NCBI RefSeq assembly: GCF_000714535.1
Contig: NZ_AUND01000042.1
Location: 1-64,000, forward strand
DNA from: Thioclava pacifica DSM 10166
GTDB lineage: Bacteria > Pseudomonadota > Alphaproteobacteria > Rhodobacterales > Rhodobacteraceae
Length of the DNA stretch: 64,000 nt
Direction of reading: 5' to 3'
Shown here: in pieces, positions 17,028 through 25,763 of the stretch
Position numbering within the stretch: the first letter of the stretch is position 1
Layout: every line of letters starts with the position of its first letter
Translations under genes and position numbers: made by a program
Notes under the pieces: generated by a model
Told to the model about the DNA's origin: nothing
What the model saw: only the letters and a program-made list of their open reading frames with translations
The model's database searches: none

Positions 17028-17795
17028 CTATCGCATGACCTTGTGCTGAAGCCGCAGCTTTGCGGTCGCCTCATTGCGCTCAGCGCGGCGCATTGCGGCC
17101 ATTTCTTCCTCGACGAAATCCATATGCGCGGCAACCGCCTTACGTGCGCCAGAGGGATCACGGCGCTGGATCGCGTCATTCATCGCGCGGTGCTGGTCGA
17201 GCAGCTTGTCGCGCGTTGCCCGGTTCCGGAACATGATGGAGCGGTTGTAGAACACGCCTTCGGCCAGAAGGTCGAACATGGCGCGCATCATGTGGATCAT
17301 GATGACGTTGTGGCTCGCCTCGATGATCGCCATGTGGAACTGCGCGTCGAGCTGCGCTTCCTCGGCCGGGTTGCGCTTGCTATGGGCGGCTTCCATCTGC
17401 TCGAAAAGCGTCTGGATCACTTGCAGATCGGTGGCCGAGCCGCATTGCGCGGCACGTTCGGCGGCAAGCCCCTCCATGTCGCGGCGAAACGAGATGTAAT
17501 CGAACAGTGCCTGATCATTGCTCGCGAAGAGCCGGATCAGAGCGGGCGAGAACGCGGAGTCGAGCACATCGGCCACGAAGATCCCCGCACCGGCGCGCGT
17601 CGTCAGCAGCCCGGCATCCTGCAACTCGGAAACAGCCTCGCGCAAGCTCGGGCGCGACACGCCGAGACGGTCGGACAGCTCACGCTCGGAGGGGAGGCGC
17701 TCACCGGGGCGCAGGATCCCTTGCAGGATCAGCTCCTCGATCTGGCGTACGACCGCGCTGGCAAGCTTCTCGGATTCGATCTTCTGAAACGGCAT
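17028..17795 (-). CDS. GntR-family regulator, FCD subfamily (PdhR/LldR-like)
   Basis: 255 residues: N-terminal winged HTH (about 5-75; LPSERELSDRLGVSRPSLRE) and a C-terminal FCD ligand domain (about 85-235) with the metal-ligand Asp/His residues (QFHMAIIEASHN and QHRAMNDAI). Such proteins sense carboxylates (lactate, pyruvate, glycolate). No metabolic target is adjacent, so the ligand is unknown. Start 17795 is used because GGAGGGG lies just before it; ATG 17807 overlaps that site. A TGGTC/GACCA dyad lies just upstream. Confidence 0.88.
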   Translation of the reverse strand: MPFQKIESEKLASAVVRQIEELILQGILRPGERLPSERELSDRLGVSRPSLREAVSELQDAGLLTTRAGAGIFVADVLDSAFSPALIRLFASNDQALFDYISFRRDMEGLAAERAAQCGSATDLQVIQTLFEQMEAAHSKRNPAEEAQLDAQFHMAIIEASHNVIMIHMMRAMFDLLAEGVFYNRSIMFRNRATRDKLLDQHRAMNDAIQRRDPSGARKAVAAHMDFVEEEMAAMRRAERNEATAKLRLQHKVMR

Positions 17796-17808
17796 TTCCC
17801 CCTCCATG

Positions 17809-17827
17809 TGGTCAAGATGTATGACCA
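17809..17827. promoter_or_regulatory. TGGTC-N9-GACCA inverted repeat upstream of GntR gene
   Basis: TGGTC (17809-17813) and GACCA (17823-17827) form a dyad 13 bases before the regulator start. GntR/FCD regulators commonly recognise TGGT/ACCA half-sites, though usually with shorter spacing, so autoregulation is plausible but not certain. Confidence 0.45.
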
Positions 17828-17844
17828 GAGAGGGGGGCAGGCAA

Positions 17845-17872
17845 TAAAAAAGGCCGGGTTTCCCCGGCCTTT
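17845..17872 (-). terminator. Intrinsic terminator of the OmpA lipoprotein gene
   Basis: On the minus strand AAAGGCCGG pairs with CCGGCCTTT around 6 bases and is followed by a T-run. It is 20 bases past the stop at 17892. Confidence 0.85.
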
Positions 17873-17891
17873 CGAGTTTCGTGCGATACCG

Positions 17892-18551
17892 TTACTGGGT
17901 GGCGCGGATGATGAATTCCACGCGGCGGTTCGCCTGACGGCCTTCGGCGGTCAGGTTGCTCGCGATCGGCTGGTCCTCGCCGCGCCCGGTCGGCACGACG
18001 CGGTAGCTTGGCACACCCGCATTCACGAGGATATTCGCAACCGATTGGGCACGCTGGCGCGACAACCGCATGTTGTAGGCCGCGTCGCCGGTGTTGTCGG
18101 TATGGCCGATGACCTCGACGGTGGTGTTCGGGTAGCGGTTGAGGCTGCCCGCCAGCGTGTAGAGGTCGCGCTGCAGGTCGGGGCGCACGGCGGAGCTGTC
18201 GGTGGCGAAGAGCACGTCTTGCGGCATCGTCACGATCAGCTGGTCACCCGAGCGCACCACGCTGACGCCATTGGTGGTCAGGTCGCGGCGCAGCTCTGCC
18301 GCTTGCTTGTCGAGCTGGCTGCCGATGGCGCCGCCGATCAGGCCGCCGACGATGGCGCCCGCAGCCGCCTTGGTCAGCTTCTCGTCGCCCTTGCGGGTCG
18401 CGCCGATCGCGCCGCCGATCAGTGCGCCGGTGATGGCGCCGGCGTTGCGGTTCGCGTTGGGGTCGGATTCGTTGGCCGGGACGCAGGCGCTCAGCGCGAT
18501 TGCGGCGGCGGCCCCCAGCAGGATGGTCTTGGTCTTGAGAAGGGTGGTCAT
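17892..18551 (-). CDS. OmpA-family lipoprotein (YiaD-like)
   Basis: 219 residues. A lipoprotein signal peptide ends at lipobox LSAC with Cys23. Two glycine-zipper stretches follow (about 35-55 and 65-90; AGAITGALIGGAIGA and GAIVGGLIGGAIGS), then a C-terminal OmpA peptidoglycan-binding domain (about 110-215) with VEVIGHTDNTGD and LSRQRAQSVANIL. It should tether the outer membrane to peptidoglycan from the periplasmic side. Start 18551 is chosen for a normal signal peptide; an in-frame ATG at 18575 only adds charged residues. Confidence 0.92.
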   Translation of the reverse strand: MTTLLKTKTILLGAAAAIALSACVPANESDPNANRNAGAITGALIGGAIGATRKGDEKLTKAAAGAIVGGLIGGAIGSQLDKQAAELRRDLTTNGVSVVRSGDQLIVTMPQDVLFATDSSAVRPDLQRDLYTLAGSLNRYPNTTVEVIGHTDNTGDAAYNMRLSRQRAQSVANILVNAGVPSYRVVPTGRGEDQPIASNLTAEGRQANRRVEFIIRATQ

Positions 18552-18688
18552 TGCTCTGTCTCTGCCTTGTCTCATCGCCTCCCTCAGAGGCTTGCGCAGA
18601 GCATACGCCTAATTTTCGCGCTTGTTCCATCGTGATTTCAGGCCGCGCGAATTTCCGCCCATCACGTTTCGGGCAAGAGCTTGCGCGC

Positions 18689-19558
18689 TCAGCGTTCGGG
18701 CTGTGCCTCTGCATCGGCCCGCGCAGCCTCCCAGCCGAGAATCGCGCGTTTGACGCCGAGCCCCCAGTGATAGCCGCCGAGCCCGCCGGATTTGCGCAAG
18801 GCGCGATGGCAGGGGATCAGGAAGGAAATCGGGTTGCGTCCGATCGCGGTGCCGACCGCGCGCACTGCCCTGGGGTTGCCGATCGCTTCGGCGATGTCGG
18901 AATAGGTGGTGACATGGCCGGTGGGGATGGCGAGCAGCGCCTCCCAGACCTTGATCTGAAAGGGGGCTCCGATCAGCGTCAGTCGTGCCTCGCCGCGTCG
19001 CGCGAAAGCGGCCTCGACCCAGGGGCGTATCGGTTCGGGATCTTCGGTGAAGCGCGCCTCGGGCCAGCGGCGTGCGAGATCGTCGAAGGCCTCGCGCTCG
19101 CCCATCTCGGCCGCGAAGGCCATGCCGCAAAGCCCCTGATCTGTCCCCATCGCGATGGCGGGGCCGAAGGGGCTGTCGAAGCGGCCCCAGCGGATCGTCA
19201 CCCCTTCGCCGCCGCGTGCGAAGGCGCCCGGTGTCATCGCCTCCCAACGCAGTACAAGGTCATGGAGCCGCCCCGTGCCCGACAGGCCCGCGCGGTCGGC
19301 GACCTCCTCGAGGGGCAGGCGGCGGCTAAGCAAATCGCGGACGAAATCGAGTGTGAGATATTGCTGGTAGCGTTTCGGCGAGACGCCGACCCAGGCCGAG
19401 AAGAGCCGCTGGAAATGCGCGGGGCTCATCGAGAGCCGCTCTGCCAGCGCATCGAGGGAGAGCGCCTCGCCCTCGGCCTGTGCCGCGTCGATCTCGGCCA
19501 AAGCGCGGGCGATGACCTGATAGTGATAGCGCGCGGAAATGTCGTCCTGTGCGGTCAT
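18689..19558 (-). CDS. AraC-type HTH / O6-methylguanine-DNA methyltransferase fusion
   Basis: 289 residues. An AraC/XylS HTH (about 15-115; LDALAERLSMSPAHFQRLF) is fused to a methyltransferase domain (about 120-280). The suicide acceptor is Cys250 in the PCHR motif (SFLIPCHRALRKSGGLGGYHWG). It repairs O6-alkylguanine by irreversible transfer. Compared with E. coli Ada it lacks the N-terminal zinc domain that senses methylphosphotriesters, so it cannot be activated in the classical Ada way. ATG 19558 starts the conserved HTH. Confidence 0.9.
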   Translation of the reverse strand: MTAQDDISARYHYQVIARALAEIDAAQAEGEALSLDALAERLSMSPAHFQRLFSAWVGVSPKRYQQYLTLDFVRDLLSRRLPLEEVADRAGLSGTGRLHDLVLRWEAMTPGAFARGGEGVTIRWGRFDSPFGPAIAMGTDQGLCGMAFAAEMGEREAFDDLARRWPEARFTEDPEPIRPWVEAAFARRGEARLTLIGAPFQIKVWEALLAIPTGHVTTYSDIAEAIGNPRAVRAVGTAIGRNPISFLIPCHRALRKSGGLGGYHWGLGVKRAILGWEAARADAEAQPER

Positions 19559-19626
19559 GGTCGGGCCTTTCTGTTGACCCGATCCTAGGCCGGTGAGTGG
19601 CTTTTCGCGACCCGAAAGCTGCGCAT

Positions 19627-20562
19627 CTAGGCGGCAAGCCCGACGCACTTGTCATCATTGAGGTGCAAGATCGCCTCCAGTTCCCAGGGGGCGAGCCAGC
19701 TGCGCGCGGCCTGACGATGCAACGCGCCGAGTTGCGGGCCCAGATCGGTGCGGATCTCGGGCGGCAGGAGCGAGAGATAGGCGCGATCAGCATGGACCGA
19801 GCCGAGCCAGAGCCCGCCTGCGGAGATGACCTCCGGCGCATCGAACAGGAGCGAATAGAGCACATGGCGGTCCGCCGGAGCGGCAGGCGTCAGCATGCGG
19901 GCGGGGGCGAGCATTTCCGACGCACCGAACCACAGATCAAGCTGGGCACTGGCCAGCAGAAGCCCGGTTGTCGGGCTCACCAGCAGGGCCTGATCGGGTT
20001 GCGTCGCTCCAAAGGCGTCCATCGCGATCCGGCGTGGGCGACAGATTTCGGGCGCGTCCACGGGCAGGACATGCTGGCCCAGCCAGAGCAGCGGCTGATA
20101 ACCGTGATCGCGGGTCAGAACCCTGTCGCCGGAGCGCAGCCAGTCGACCGGCTGGGGACCGGCCTCGGTGGCGACCATCGTGCCCGCGCCGAGGCCAGGA
20201 ATCGCGGCGGCTTCGTCCGGGCTGGCCTCGCGCCCGGCGGCCCAGTCGGGCTGCGCGACGGGATAGCCATGGCCGGGTTCGAGCCAATCTGACGGGATGA
20301 AGAGCATCAGTTCCCCGCCGATTTCGATCCGGTCGAGGCGGATTACATGTTCGGGGCCATCGAGGATCACCGGCAGGTCTGCACCCAAGGCGCCTTGCGC
20401 GATCTCGCGGCCCGCCGGGTCGATCAGCCGGACCTGTGTGCTGCCCGGCGGCCCGGCGACGATGCGCCACAGATCCATGTCATGGTCGAAATCCGGCGCC
20501 AGCCGCCAGCAATTGCGGACCCAGTCATGTTGAAGACTGCCCGGCGGGTAACCGAATTCCAT
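19627..20562 (-). CDS. Hint (hedgehog/intein-like) domain protein
   Basis: About 311 residues. The N-terminal 125 residues are not recognised; the middle and C-terminal part is a Hint_2-type domain (about 130-290), recognised by GAGTMVATEAGPQPVDWL and SGDRVLTRDHGYQPLLWLG. Related Rhodobacterales proteins usually start the domain with a Cys (CFTxGT); here that position is not Cys, and the later SPxHR motif reads SPTTG, so autoprocessing is unlikely. The start is uncertain: ATGs at 20583, 20571 and 20562 are in frame; 20562 has AAGGG at suitable distance. Function unknown. Confidence 0.72.
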   Translation of the reverse strand: MEFGYPPGSLQHDWVRNCWRLAPDFDHDMDLWRIVAGPPGSTQVRLIDPAGREIAQGALGADLPVILDGPEHVIRLDRIEIGGELMLFIPSDWLEPGHGYPVAQPDWAAGREASPDEAAAIPGLGAGTMVATEAGPQPVDWLRSGDRVLTRDHGYQPLLWLGQHVLPVDAPEICRPRRIAMDAFGATQPDQALLVSPTTGLLLASAQLDLWFGASEMLAPARMLTPAAPADRHVLYSLLFDAPEVISAGGLWLGSVHADRAYLSLLPPEIRTDLGPQLGALHRQAARSWLAPWELEAILHLNDDKCVGLAA

Positions 20563-20716
20563 TGCGCCCATCCCTTTTTCCATCGCCGTCACTTTCGCGC
20601 GGGCTAGGCAAAGAGGCGGTTAATTCGACCCCGACCAATTGCCGTCAATTTTCACCAATTCCGCCGTGACGGTGGGCCGCTCTTGCCCTCCGCGTGCGCG
20701 AGGGGCAAAAGAGCGC

Positions 20717-21361
20717 ATGGTCAAGCAGTTCGATTACGCCACGATGAAAGAGGTCTTCGCCCGGTTCGAAGCCTCCGAGCCCCACCCCAAGGGAGAGCTC
20801 GAGCACGTCAACGCCTATACGCTGGTCGTCGCCGTCGCGCTGTCAGCGCAGGCGACCGATGCGGGGGTGAACAAGGCCACGCGCGGGCTGTTCGCCGTGG
20901 CCGACAGTCCCGAGAAGATGCTGGAGCTGGGCCTCGAGGGCGTGACCGAGCATATCAAGACGATCGGGCTGTTCCGGCAGAAGGCGAAGAACGTCATCAA
21001 GCTCAGCCAGATCCTCGTCGATCAATACAATGGCGAGGTGCCGTCCTCGCGCGCGGCGCTGCAATCGCTTCCGGGCGTGGGGCGCAAGACCGCCAACGTG
21101 GTGCTCAACATGTGGTTCGGCCATCCCGCGCAGGCGGTCGACACGCATATCTTCCGCGTCGGCAATCGCACTGGCATCTGTCCGGGCAAGGATGTCGATG
21201 CCGTCGAGCGTGCCATCGAAGACAACGTCCCCGTCGAATACCAGCGCCACGCGCATCACTGGCTGATCCTGCACGGCCGTTACATCTGCGTGGCGCGCAA
21301 ACCCAAATGTCAGGCCTGCCCGATCCGGGACCTGTGCCAGTTTGAGGAGAAAACCCTTTGA
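20717..21361 (+). CDS. nth: Endonuclease III (DNA glycosylase/AP lyase)
   Basis: 214 residues. It removes oxidised pyrimidines and nicks abasic sites in base-excision repair. The helix-hairpin-helix LPGVGRKTANVVL provides the catalytic Lys, the Asp is in AVDTHIFRV, and four cysteines (CVARKPKCQACPIRDLC, spacing C-x6-C-x2-C-x5-C) ligate the 4Fe-4S cluster. The ATG at 20717 is chosen over an upstream in-frame start at 20639, which adds an unrelated tail. Its stop overlaps the TTG start of the sugar kinase. Confidence 0.95.
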   Translation: MVKQFDYATMKEVFARFEASEPHPKGELEHVNAYTLVVAVALSAQATDAGVNKATRGLFAVADSPEKMLELGLEGVTEHIKTIGLFRQKAKNVIKLSQILVDQYNGEVPSSRAALQSLPGVGRKTANVVLNMWFGHPAQAVDTHIFRVGNRTGICPGKDVDAVERAIEDNVPVEYQRHAHHWLILHGRYICVARKPKCQACPIRDLCQFEEKTL

Positions 21362-22344
21362 AACAGTATCAGGTCGTCGGCATCGGCAATGCCGTCGTGG
21401 ACGTGATCGCGCAATGCGATGACAGCTTTCTTGAGCATATGGGCATCGAGAAAGGCATCATGCAGCTGATCGAACGCGAGCGCGGCGAGACGCTTTACGG
21501 CGCGATGAAAGAGCGCACGCAGGCGCCGGGCGGCTCGGTCGGCAATACGATCGCGGGGCTGGGCAATCTGGGGCTGACGACCGCCTTCATCGGGCGGGTG
21601 CGCGACGATACGCTGGGGCGGTTCTACGAGGCCGCGCTGCATGGCGAGGGCACGGATTTCCCGAACCCGCCGGTGAAGGCGGGCGAGCTGCCGACCTCGC
21701 GTTCGATGATCTTCGTCACGCCGGATGGCGAGCGGTCGATGAATACCTATCTGGGGATCTCGGCGGAGGTCTCGACCGAGGATGTGAGCCTCGATGTGGT
21801 CGAGAATACGCAGGTGCTGTTCCTCGAGGGCTATCTGTTCGACAAGGACCACGGCAAGGCCGCGTTCCTGAAGGCCGCGCAGGGTTGTCACCGGGGCGGC
21901 GGCAAGGCCGGGATCGCGCTGTCGGACCCGTTCTGCGTCGATCGTCACCGCGCCGATTTCCGGCGTCTGGTGCGCGACCAGATGGATTACGTGATCGGCA
22001 ACCAGCACGAATGGGAATCGCTCTATCAGACCGATCTGGAGTCGGCGCTGAAACAGGCGGCCGAGGAGTGCGAGATGGTGGTCTGTACGCGTTCGGGCGA
22101 TGACGTGGTGCTTATCCGCGGCGAGGAGCGGGTGAGCGTGCCGGTCAAGCGCGTGGTGCCGGTGGATGCGACGGGGGCGGGCGATCAGTTCGCGGCCGGG
22201 TTCCTCTATGGCTACGCGACGGGGCAGAGCCTCACGACGGCGGGTCGGATGGGTTGTGCTGCGGCGGCCGAAGTGATCGGCCATTACGGCGCACGTCCCG
22301 AGGTGGATGTGAAGGCGATCTTCGCGGGCCAGGGCCTCATCTGA
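21358..22344 (+). CDS. PfkB-family carbohydrate/adenosine kinase
   Basis: 328 residues of the ribokinase fold. The PGGSVGNTIAGLGNLG motif (about 57-72) and the anion-hole/catalytic motif DATGAGDQFAAGFLYG (about 269-284) with the catalytic Asp are present. Alphaproteobacterial members are usually called adenosine kinases, but the substrate is not proven by sequence. The start is TTG at 21358, overlapping the nth stop and preceded by GAGGAG; no ATG gives the conserved N-terminus. Confidence 0.87.
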   Translation: MKQYQVVGIGNAVVDVIAQCDDSFLEHMGIEKGIMQLIERERGETLYGAMKERTQAPGGSVGNTIAGLGNLGLTTAFIGRVRDDTLGRFYEAALHGEGTDFPNPPVKAGELPTSRSMIFVTPDGERSMNTYLGISAEVSTEDVSLDVVENTQVLFLEGYLFDKDHGKAAFLKAAQGCHRGGGKAGIALSDPFCVDRHRADFRRLVRDQMDYVIGNQHEWESLYQTDLESALKQAAEECEMVVCTRSGDDVVLIRGEERVSVPVKRVVPVDATGAGDQFAAGFLYGYATGQSLTTAGRMGCAAAAEVIGHYGARPEVDVKAIFAGQGLI

Positions 22345-22354
22345 GCCTAGGTCG

Positions 22355-22378
22355 GGCGCGCCCGCATCAGGGCGCGCC
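22355..22378. terminator. Convergent hairpin between PfkB kinase and HIT genes
   Basis: GGCGCGCCC (22355-22363) and GGGCGCGCC (22370-22378) form a perfect 9-bp stem around 6 bases. There is no T-run, so terminator function is inferred from position between convergent genes. Confidence 0.5.
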
Positions 22379-22386
22379 GAGGAGCC

Positions 22387-22767
22387 TTAGCGCATCAGCA
22401 GCATCGGCCCGAGCGGGCGCCCTGCGAGGATATGCAGGTGGTAATGCGGCACTTCCTGCACGCCGTTCTCGCCTGCATTGGTGATGCCGCGGAAGCCATC
22501 GCCGCCATCGCCCGGACCCGCGCCGATCATCTTGCAGATCTCGGCCACGGCGCGGTGGAAATCGACGATCTCGGCATCGCTCGCCTCGGCGCAGAAATGA
22601 TCGAGCGCGACGTAGGGCCCTTTCGGGATCACCAGGATATGCTCGGGCGCTTTGGGCGCGATGTCACGGAAGGCCAGCGTGTGCTCGGTCTCGAGAACGG
22701 TCTGGTTCGGGATCTCGCCGCGCAGGATTTTCGCGAAGATGTTCTGGTCGTCATATTGATAGGGCAT
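22387..22767 (-). CDS. HIT-family nucleotide hydrolase/transferase (HINT-like)
   Basis: 126 residues with the histidine triad motif HYHLHIL at the C-terminal end and the usual N-terminal opening (IFAKILRGEIPNQTVLE). HIT proteins cleave AMP-linked phosphoramidates or related nucleotides in the cytoplasm. It starts 11 bases after the glycosyltransferase stop and is probably co-transcribed with it. Confidence 0.93.
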   Translation of the reverse strand: MPYQYDDQNIFAKILRGEIPNQTVLETEHTLAFRDIAPKAPEHILVIPKGPYVALDHFCAEASDAEIVDFHRAVAEICKMIGAGPGDGGDGFRGITNAGENGVQEVPHYHLHILAGRPLGPMLLMR

Positions 22768-22778
22768 GGCGGGTCTCC

Positions 22779-24353
22779 TCAGTCGCGGAAGATGTAATCG
22801 AGCTCGGCCAATTCCTGCGCCATATCCGAGGGGATGTCGAGCGCATGGGCCAGCGCGCGGGCGTTGTCCTCGAGATCGCCGCCCTCGCGCAGGAGCGCGT
22901 AATTCTCGAACTCGGCATCGCGGATCTGTTCGGACTCATGGGCGAGATCGGCGCGGATCGTGGGCAGGATCTTCTCGAGCACATGGGGCGGCGTGTTCTC
23001 GCCCGCAAGCCCGACGCGCTGCGCATGGCCTGTGAGATAGTCATCCGAGAAGTGGCATTCGATTTCGAGCAACCGGGTCTGGCAGCGATCCGAGACGAAA
23101 TCCTTGATCACCGGCAGCGATGCGGGATCGACGCAAAGCACCATCCGGTCGGCCTTGTGATAGTCGAAGAGCATCCGCATCAGCGCCCGGCGGTGGCGAT
23201 TGCGTTTTTCCTGACTCGTCTCGATTCCGCCGAGATCGGGCAGCGGGCCCATTTCGTTGAAGACATAGTCCAGCGCAGGGACATGGCTGCGTTTGCGCAG
23301 CTCGGCCAGCAGGCGTTTGGCGACATGCCACTTCTTGCAGATCACGAGGATCAGCGTGCGCTCGCGGCCAAGCGTCGCCTCCGCCTCCCAGAAGCGCGGG
23401 GCAAAGCGGCGCCCGATCCGTCCGCGCGCGGTGAGGAACCGATGCAGCTCGCGCCCCTCGTTCGAGATCGCGAAGTCCTTGCCCTCCTCCTGCCAGAGCG
23501 CCCCCAGGCGGGCCTTCAACTCGGTCGCCTCGGGGCTGATCTTGCGCGCGAAAAGATAGTCCTGCGACAGCAGAAGGTCGTAATGGTCGTTATAGAAATT
23601 CGCCGGCATCCCGTAATCGGTGAACATCAGGAAGGTCAGCGTGCGGGTGCGGATCTCGTTTTCGGGCACTAGATGACGCACGATGGTCTGGAAGAAGGTC
23701 TCGTCCGGGATCCATGTGGTGCGGAAGAAGCGCATCACATCGGGGCGGTCCTTGATGAAATCGAGTACCCATTCGATCGTACGTCGGCGCAGACACCACC
23801 ATTGCGAGCCGATCATCATTTGCAGATCCGAGGGCACCTCGCGCGCGAGGTTGAAGCGCTTTTGCACCTCGTAGGTGAAATAGAACCGCTTGGGCTGGGT
23901 GCGTTCGTTGAACCAGTGGCGATAGATCAGCCGGTCTTCCTTCATCCCGGTCTTGATCCAGCCCGAGCTGTGGAAGTCGAAGCTCTCGATATAATCGACA
24001 TCCTCGGCATCGAGGAAGCGATGCGCATATTCGGCCGATTTGATCTGCATGCAATCGCCCGAGAGCATGTAGAAATGGGTGGCGCGGGGAAACTCCTCTT
24101 CGGCAGCTTTTACCGCTTCGAGCGTGGCCGCGACGAGGCTCCACGCGCCCCATCCGCATTTGATACGCTTCTTCGCAAAGGTCACGTTCGGGTTGTCATC
24201 GAGCGCCTCGCGCAGCATCGCGTAATGGGCGGGTTTGGCGCGGGCGTCGAAATGGATCGCCACGTAATCACCCGTCGCGGTCAGCCGCTCGGCCTGGGCG
24301 ATGATGCCTTCGGGATCTTTGTGAGTGAGCAGAATGAAGGCGATTCGGGCCAT
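22779..24353 (-). CDS. Core-2/I-branching-type glycosyltransferase with long C-terminal domain
   Basis: 524 residues. The N-terminal half (about 1-265) is a GT14-like core-2/I-branching enzyme: IAFILLTHKDP start, HFYMLSGDCMQIKS, and SQWWCLRRRTIEWVLDFIKD with WIPDETFFQTIV. It has no signal peptide or membrane helix, so it should act in the cytoplasm on a nucleotide-sugar and a glycan or lipid acceptor. The C-terminal 230 residues are charged and resemble the DUF5928-type extension of Rhodobacterales homologues; its role is unknown. It faces a sulfotransferase divergently, suggesting a shared surface-glycan pathway. Confidence 0.82.
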   Translation of the reverse strand: MARIAFILLTHKDPEGIIAQAERLTATGDYVAIHFDARAKPAHYAMLREALDDNPNVTFAKKRIKCGWGAWSLVAATLEAVKAAEEEFPRATHFYMLSGDCMQIKSAEYAHRFLDAEDVDYIESFDFHSSGWIKTGMKEDRLIYRHWFNERTQPKRFYFTYEVQKRFNLAREVPSDLQMMIGSQWWCLRRRTIEWVLDFIKDRPDVMRFFRTTWIPDETFFQTIVRHLVPENEIRTRTLTFLMFTDYGMPANFYNDHYDLLLSQDYLFARKISPEATELKARLGALWQEEGKDFAISNEGRELHRFLTARGRIGRRFAPRFWEAEATLGRERTLILVICKKWHVAKRLLAELRKRSHVPALDYVFNEMGPLPDLGGIETSQEKRNRHRRALMRMLFDYHKADRMVLCVDPASLPVIKDFVSDRCQTRLLEIECHFSDDYLTGHAQRVGLAGENTPPHVLEKILPTIRADLAHESEQIRDAEFENYALLREGGDLEDNARALAHALDIPSDMAQELAELDYIFRD

Positions 24354-24502
24354 GAGGGAAACGATGCGGCGGCTCTTGTGGCGATTATCCGTCTTGTTAC
24401 CGTCAATGTACGTTGAAAAGACAGGATTTCTTTGCTCTTTAGGGCATATTTATTACGACTGCGCTACCCGAGCCTGATCAGGGCGCTCTTGGAGGACGAC
24501 GA

Positions 24503-25321
24503 ATGGGATTTCCCGGAACCTGGATGACCGAGAGCGAAAGCGTCGTCTATCGCGTGGTGCCCAAATGTGCTTGCTCCTCGATCGGCCAGATCATGTTCTA
24601 CTCCGATCACGGCCGGTTCTTCGATGGCGATATCCACGATTCCAAGGCGGGCCTGCACAAGTGGTCGCAGGAAGAAAGCCAGAAGCCGATCTCCGAGAAT
24701 GTCAGCGCGCATAAGAGCTACGCCTTCACCTGCGTGCGCAATCCCTATCAACGCATCCTGTCGAGCTTCTTCGACAAGATCGCGGGTATCCAGCGAAACG
24801 GCAAACGCTATCGCGGCAATCTGGTGCCGCAACTGATCCAGAAATACGGGATCGAGGTCGGCTCGCCGGAGGATGATTTCGACTTCGACCAGATCGCCTC
24901 GTTCCGCCGCTTTCTGCTGTTCGCGCGCGACACGATCCGCTGGCGTCGCCCGATGGAGCCGGACATTCACTGGTCGGCCATGTCGGGTCATATCTCGACC
25001 TTCATCGTGAACGGTGGGCGCTACGACAACATCTTCTTCACCGAGAAATTCAACGAGGGGATGCAGTCGGTGCTCGACCATATCGAGACGCCGGTGAAGG
25101 TCGATCTGGCCAAGGTGCCGCGGTTCAACGAATCCGAGGGACACGGGCCGAAGCGCGCGCACAAGGTGAGCGACTATTTCGACGACCTGTCACGCCACCT
25201 GATCTGGGAAATCTACAAGAAGGATTTCCAGCTGTTCCAATACGATTTCGACGATCCGGACAACAAGCTGCCGATTGGAGAGGTCGATCTGGACGAAGTC
25301 CACGCCAAGCTGGGCGACTGA
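24503..25321 (+). CDS. Sulfotransferase family protein (carbohydrate sulfotransferase type)
   Basis: 272 residues. The PAPS-binding loops are visible: a 5'-phosphosulfate loop in VVPKCACSSIGQIMF near residue 20 and a 3'-phosphate site in FTCVRNPYQRILSSFFDK near residue 80. This Sulfotransfer_2 type modifies carbohydrates in eukaryotes and bacteria. There is no signal peptide, so the acceptor is likely a cytoplasmic precursor. GGAGG lies 9 bases before the ATG. It is divergent from the glycosyltransferase (149-base AT-rich gap) and its stop abuts the convergent moaE. Confidence 0.85.
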   Translation: MGFPGTWMTESESVVYRVVPKCACSSIGQIMFYSDHGRFFDGDIHDSKAGLHKWSQEESQKPISENVSAHKSYAFTCVRNPYQRILSSFFDKIAGIQRNGKRYRGNLVPQLIQKYGIEVGSPEDDFDFDQIASFRRFLLFARDTIRWRRPMEPDIHWSAMSGHISTFIVNGGRYDNIFFTEKFNEGMQSVLDHIETPVKVDLAKVPRFNESEGHGPKRAHKVSDYFDDLSRHLIWEIYKKDFQLFQYDFDDPDNKLPIGEVDLDEVHAKLGD

Positions 25322-25762
25322 TTACCAGCGCTTCAGGGCGTCCTCGTCCTCATCCTTCGCCGCGACCCAGGAGGTGCCCTCGGGCCCGTGTTCCTTCTTC
25401 CAGAAGGGCGCGCGGGATTTGAGGTAATCCATCAGGAATTCGGCCGCCTCGAAGGCCGCGACCCGGTGGCGGGCTGCAGTGGCGACCATCATGATCTGCT
25501 CGCCCACGCCGAGCCGTCCGTGGCGGTGGATGACGATGACATCGGCCAGTTTCCAGCGCTCGATCGCCTCTCCCACGATTTTCGCGATCGCACGTTCGGT
25601 CATGCCGGGGTAATGCTCCAGCTCGAGCGCGTCCATCGCACCGGTGTCGTCGCGCACGATGCCGGTGAAGCTGACGACCGCGCCCACATCCTCGCGCCCG
25701 GTGCCGAAACCGGCCATCTCGGTGCCCAGATCGAAGGGCTCGGTCTGAACCGAGATCTTCAT
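25322..25762 (-). CDS. moaE: Molybdopterin synthase large subunit
   Basis: 146 residues, the usual size. MoaE with thiocarboxylated MoaD converts cyclic pyranopterin monophosphate to molybdopterin. Conserved segments include SFTGIVRD, VIVIHRHGRLGVGE and the catalytic-lysine region YLKSRAPFWKKEH. It follows moaD with a one-base gap. Cofactor made here would serve the formate dehydrogenase encoded nearby. Confidence 0.95.
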   Translation of the reverse strand: MKISVQTEPFDLGTEMAGFGTGREDVGAVVSFTGIVRDDTGAMDALELEHYPGMTERAIAKIVGEAIERWKLADVIVIHRHGRLGVGEQIMMVATAARHRVAAFEAAEFLMDYLKSRAPFWKKEHGPEGTSWVAAKDEDEDALKRW

Positions 25763-25763
25763 C

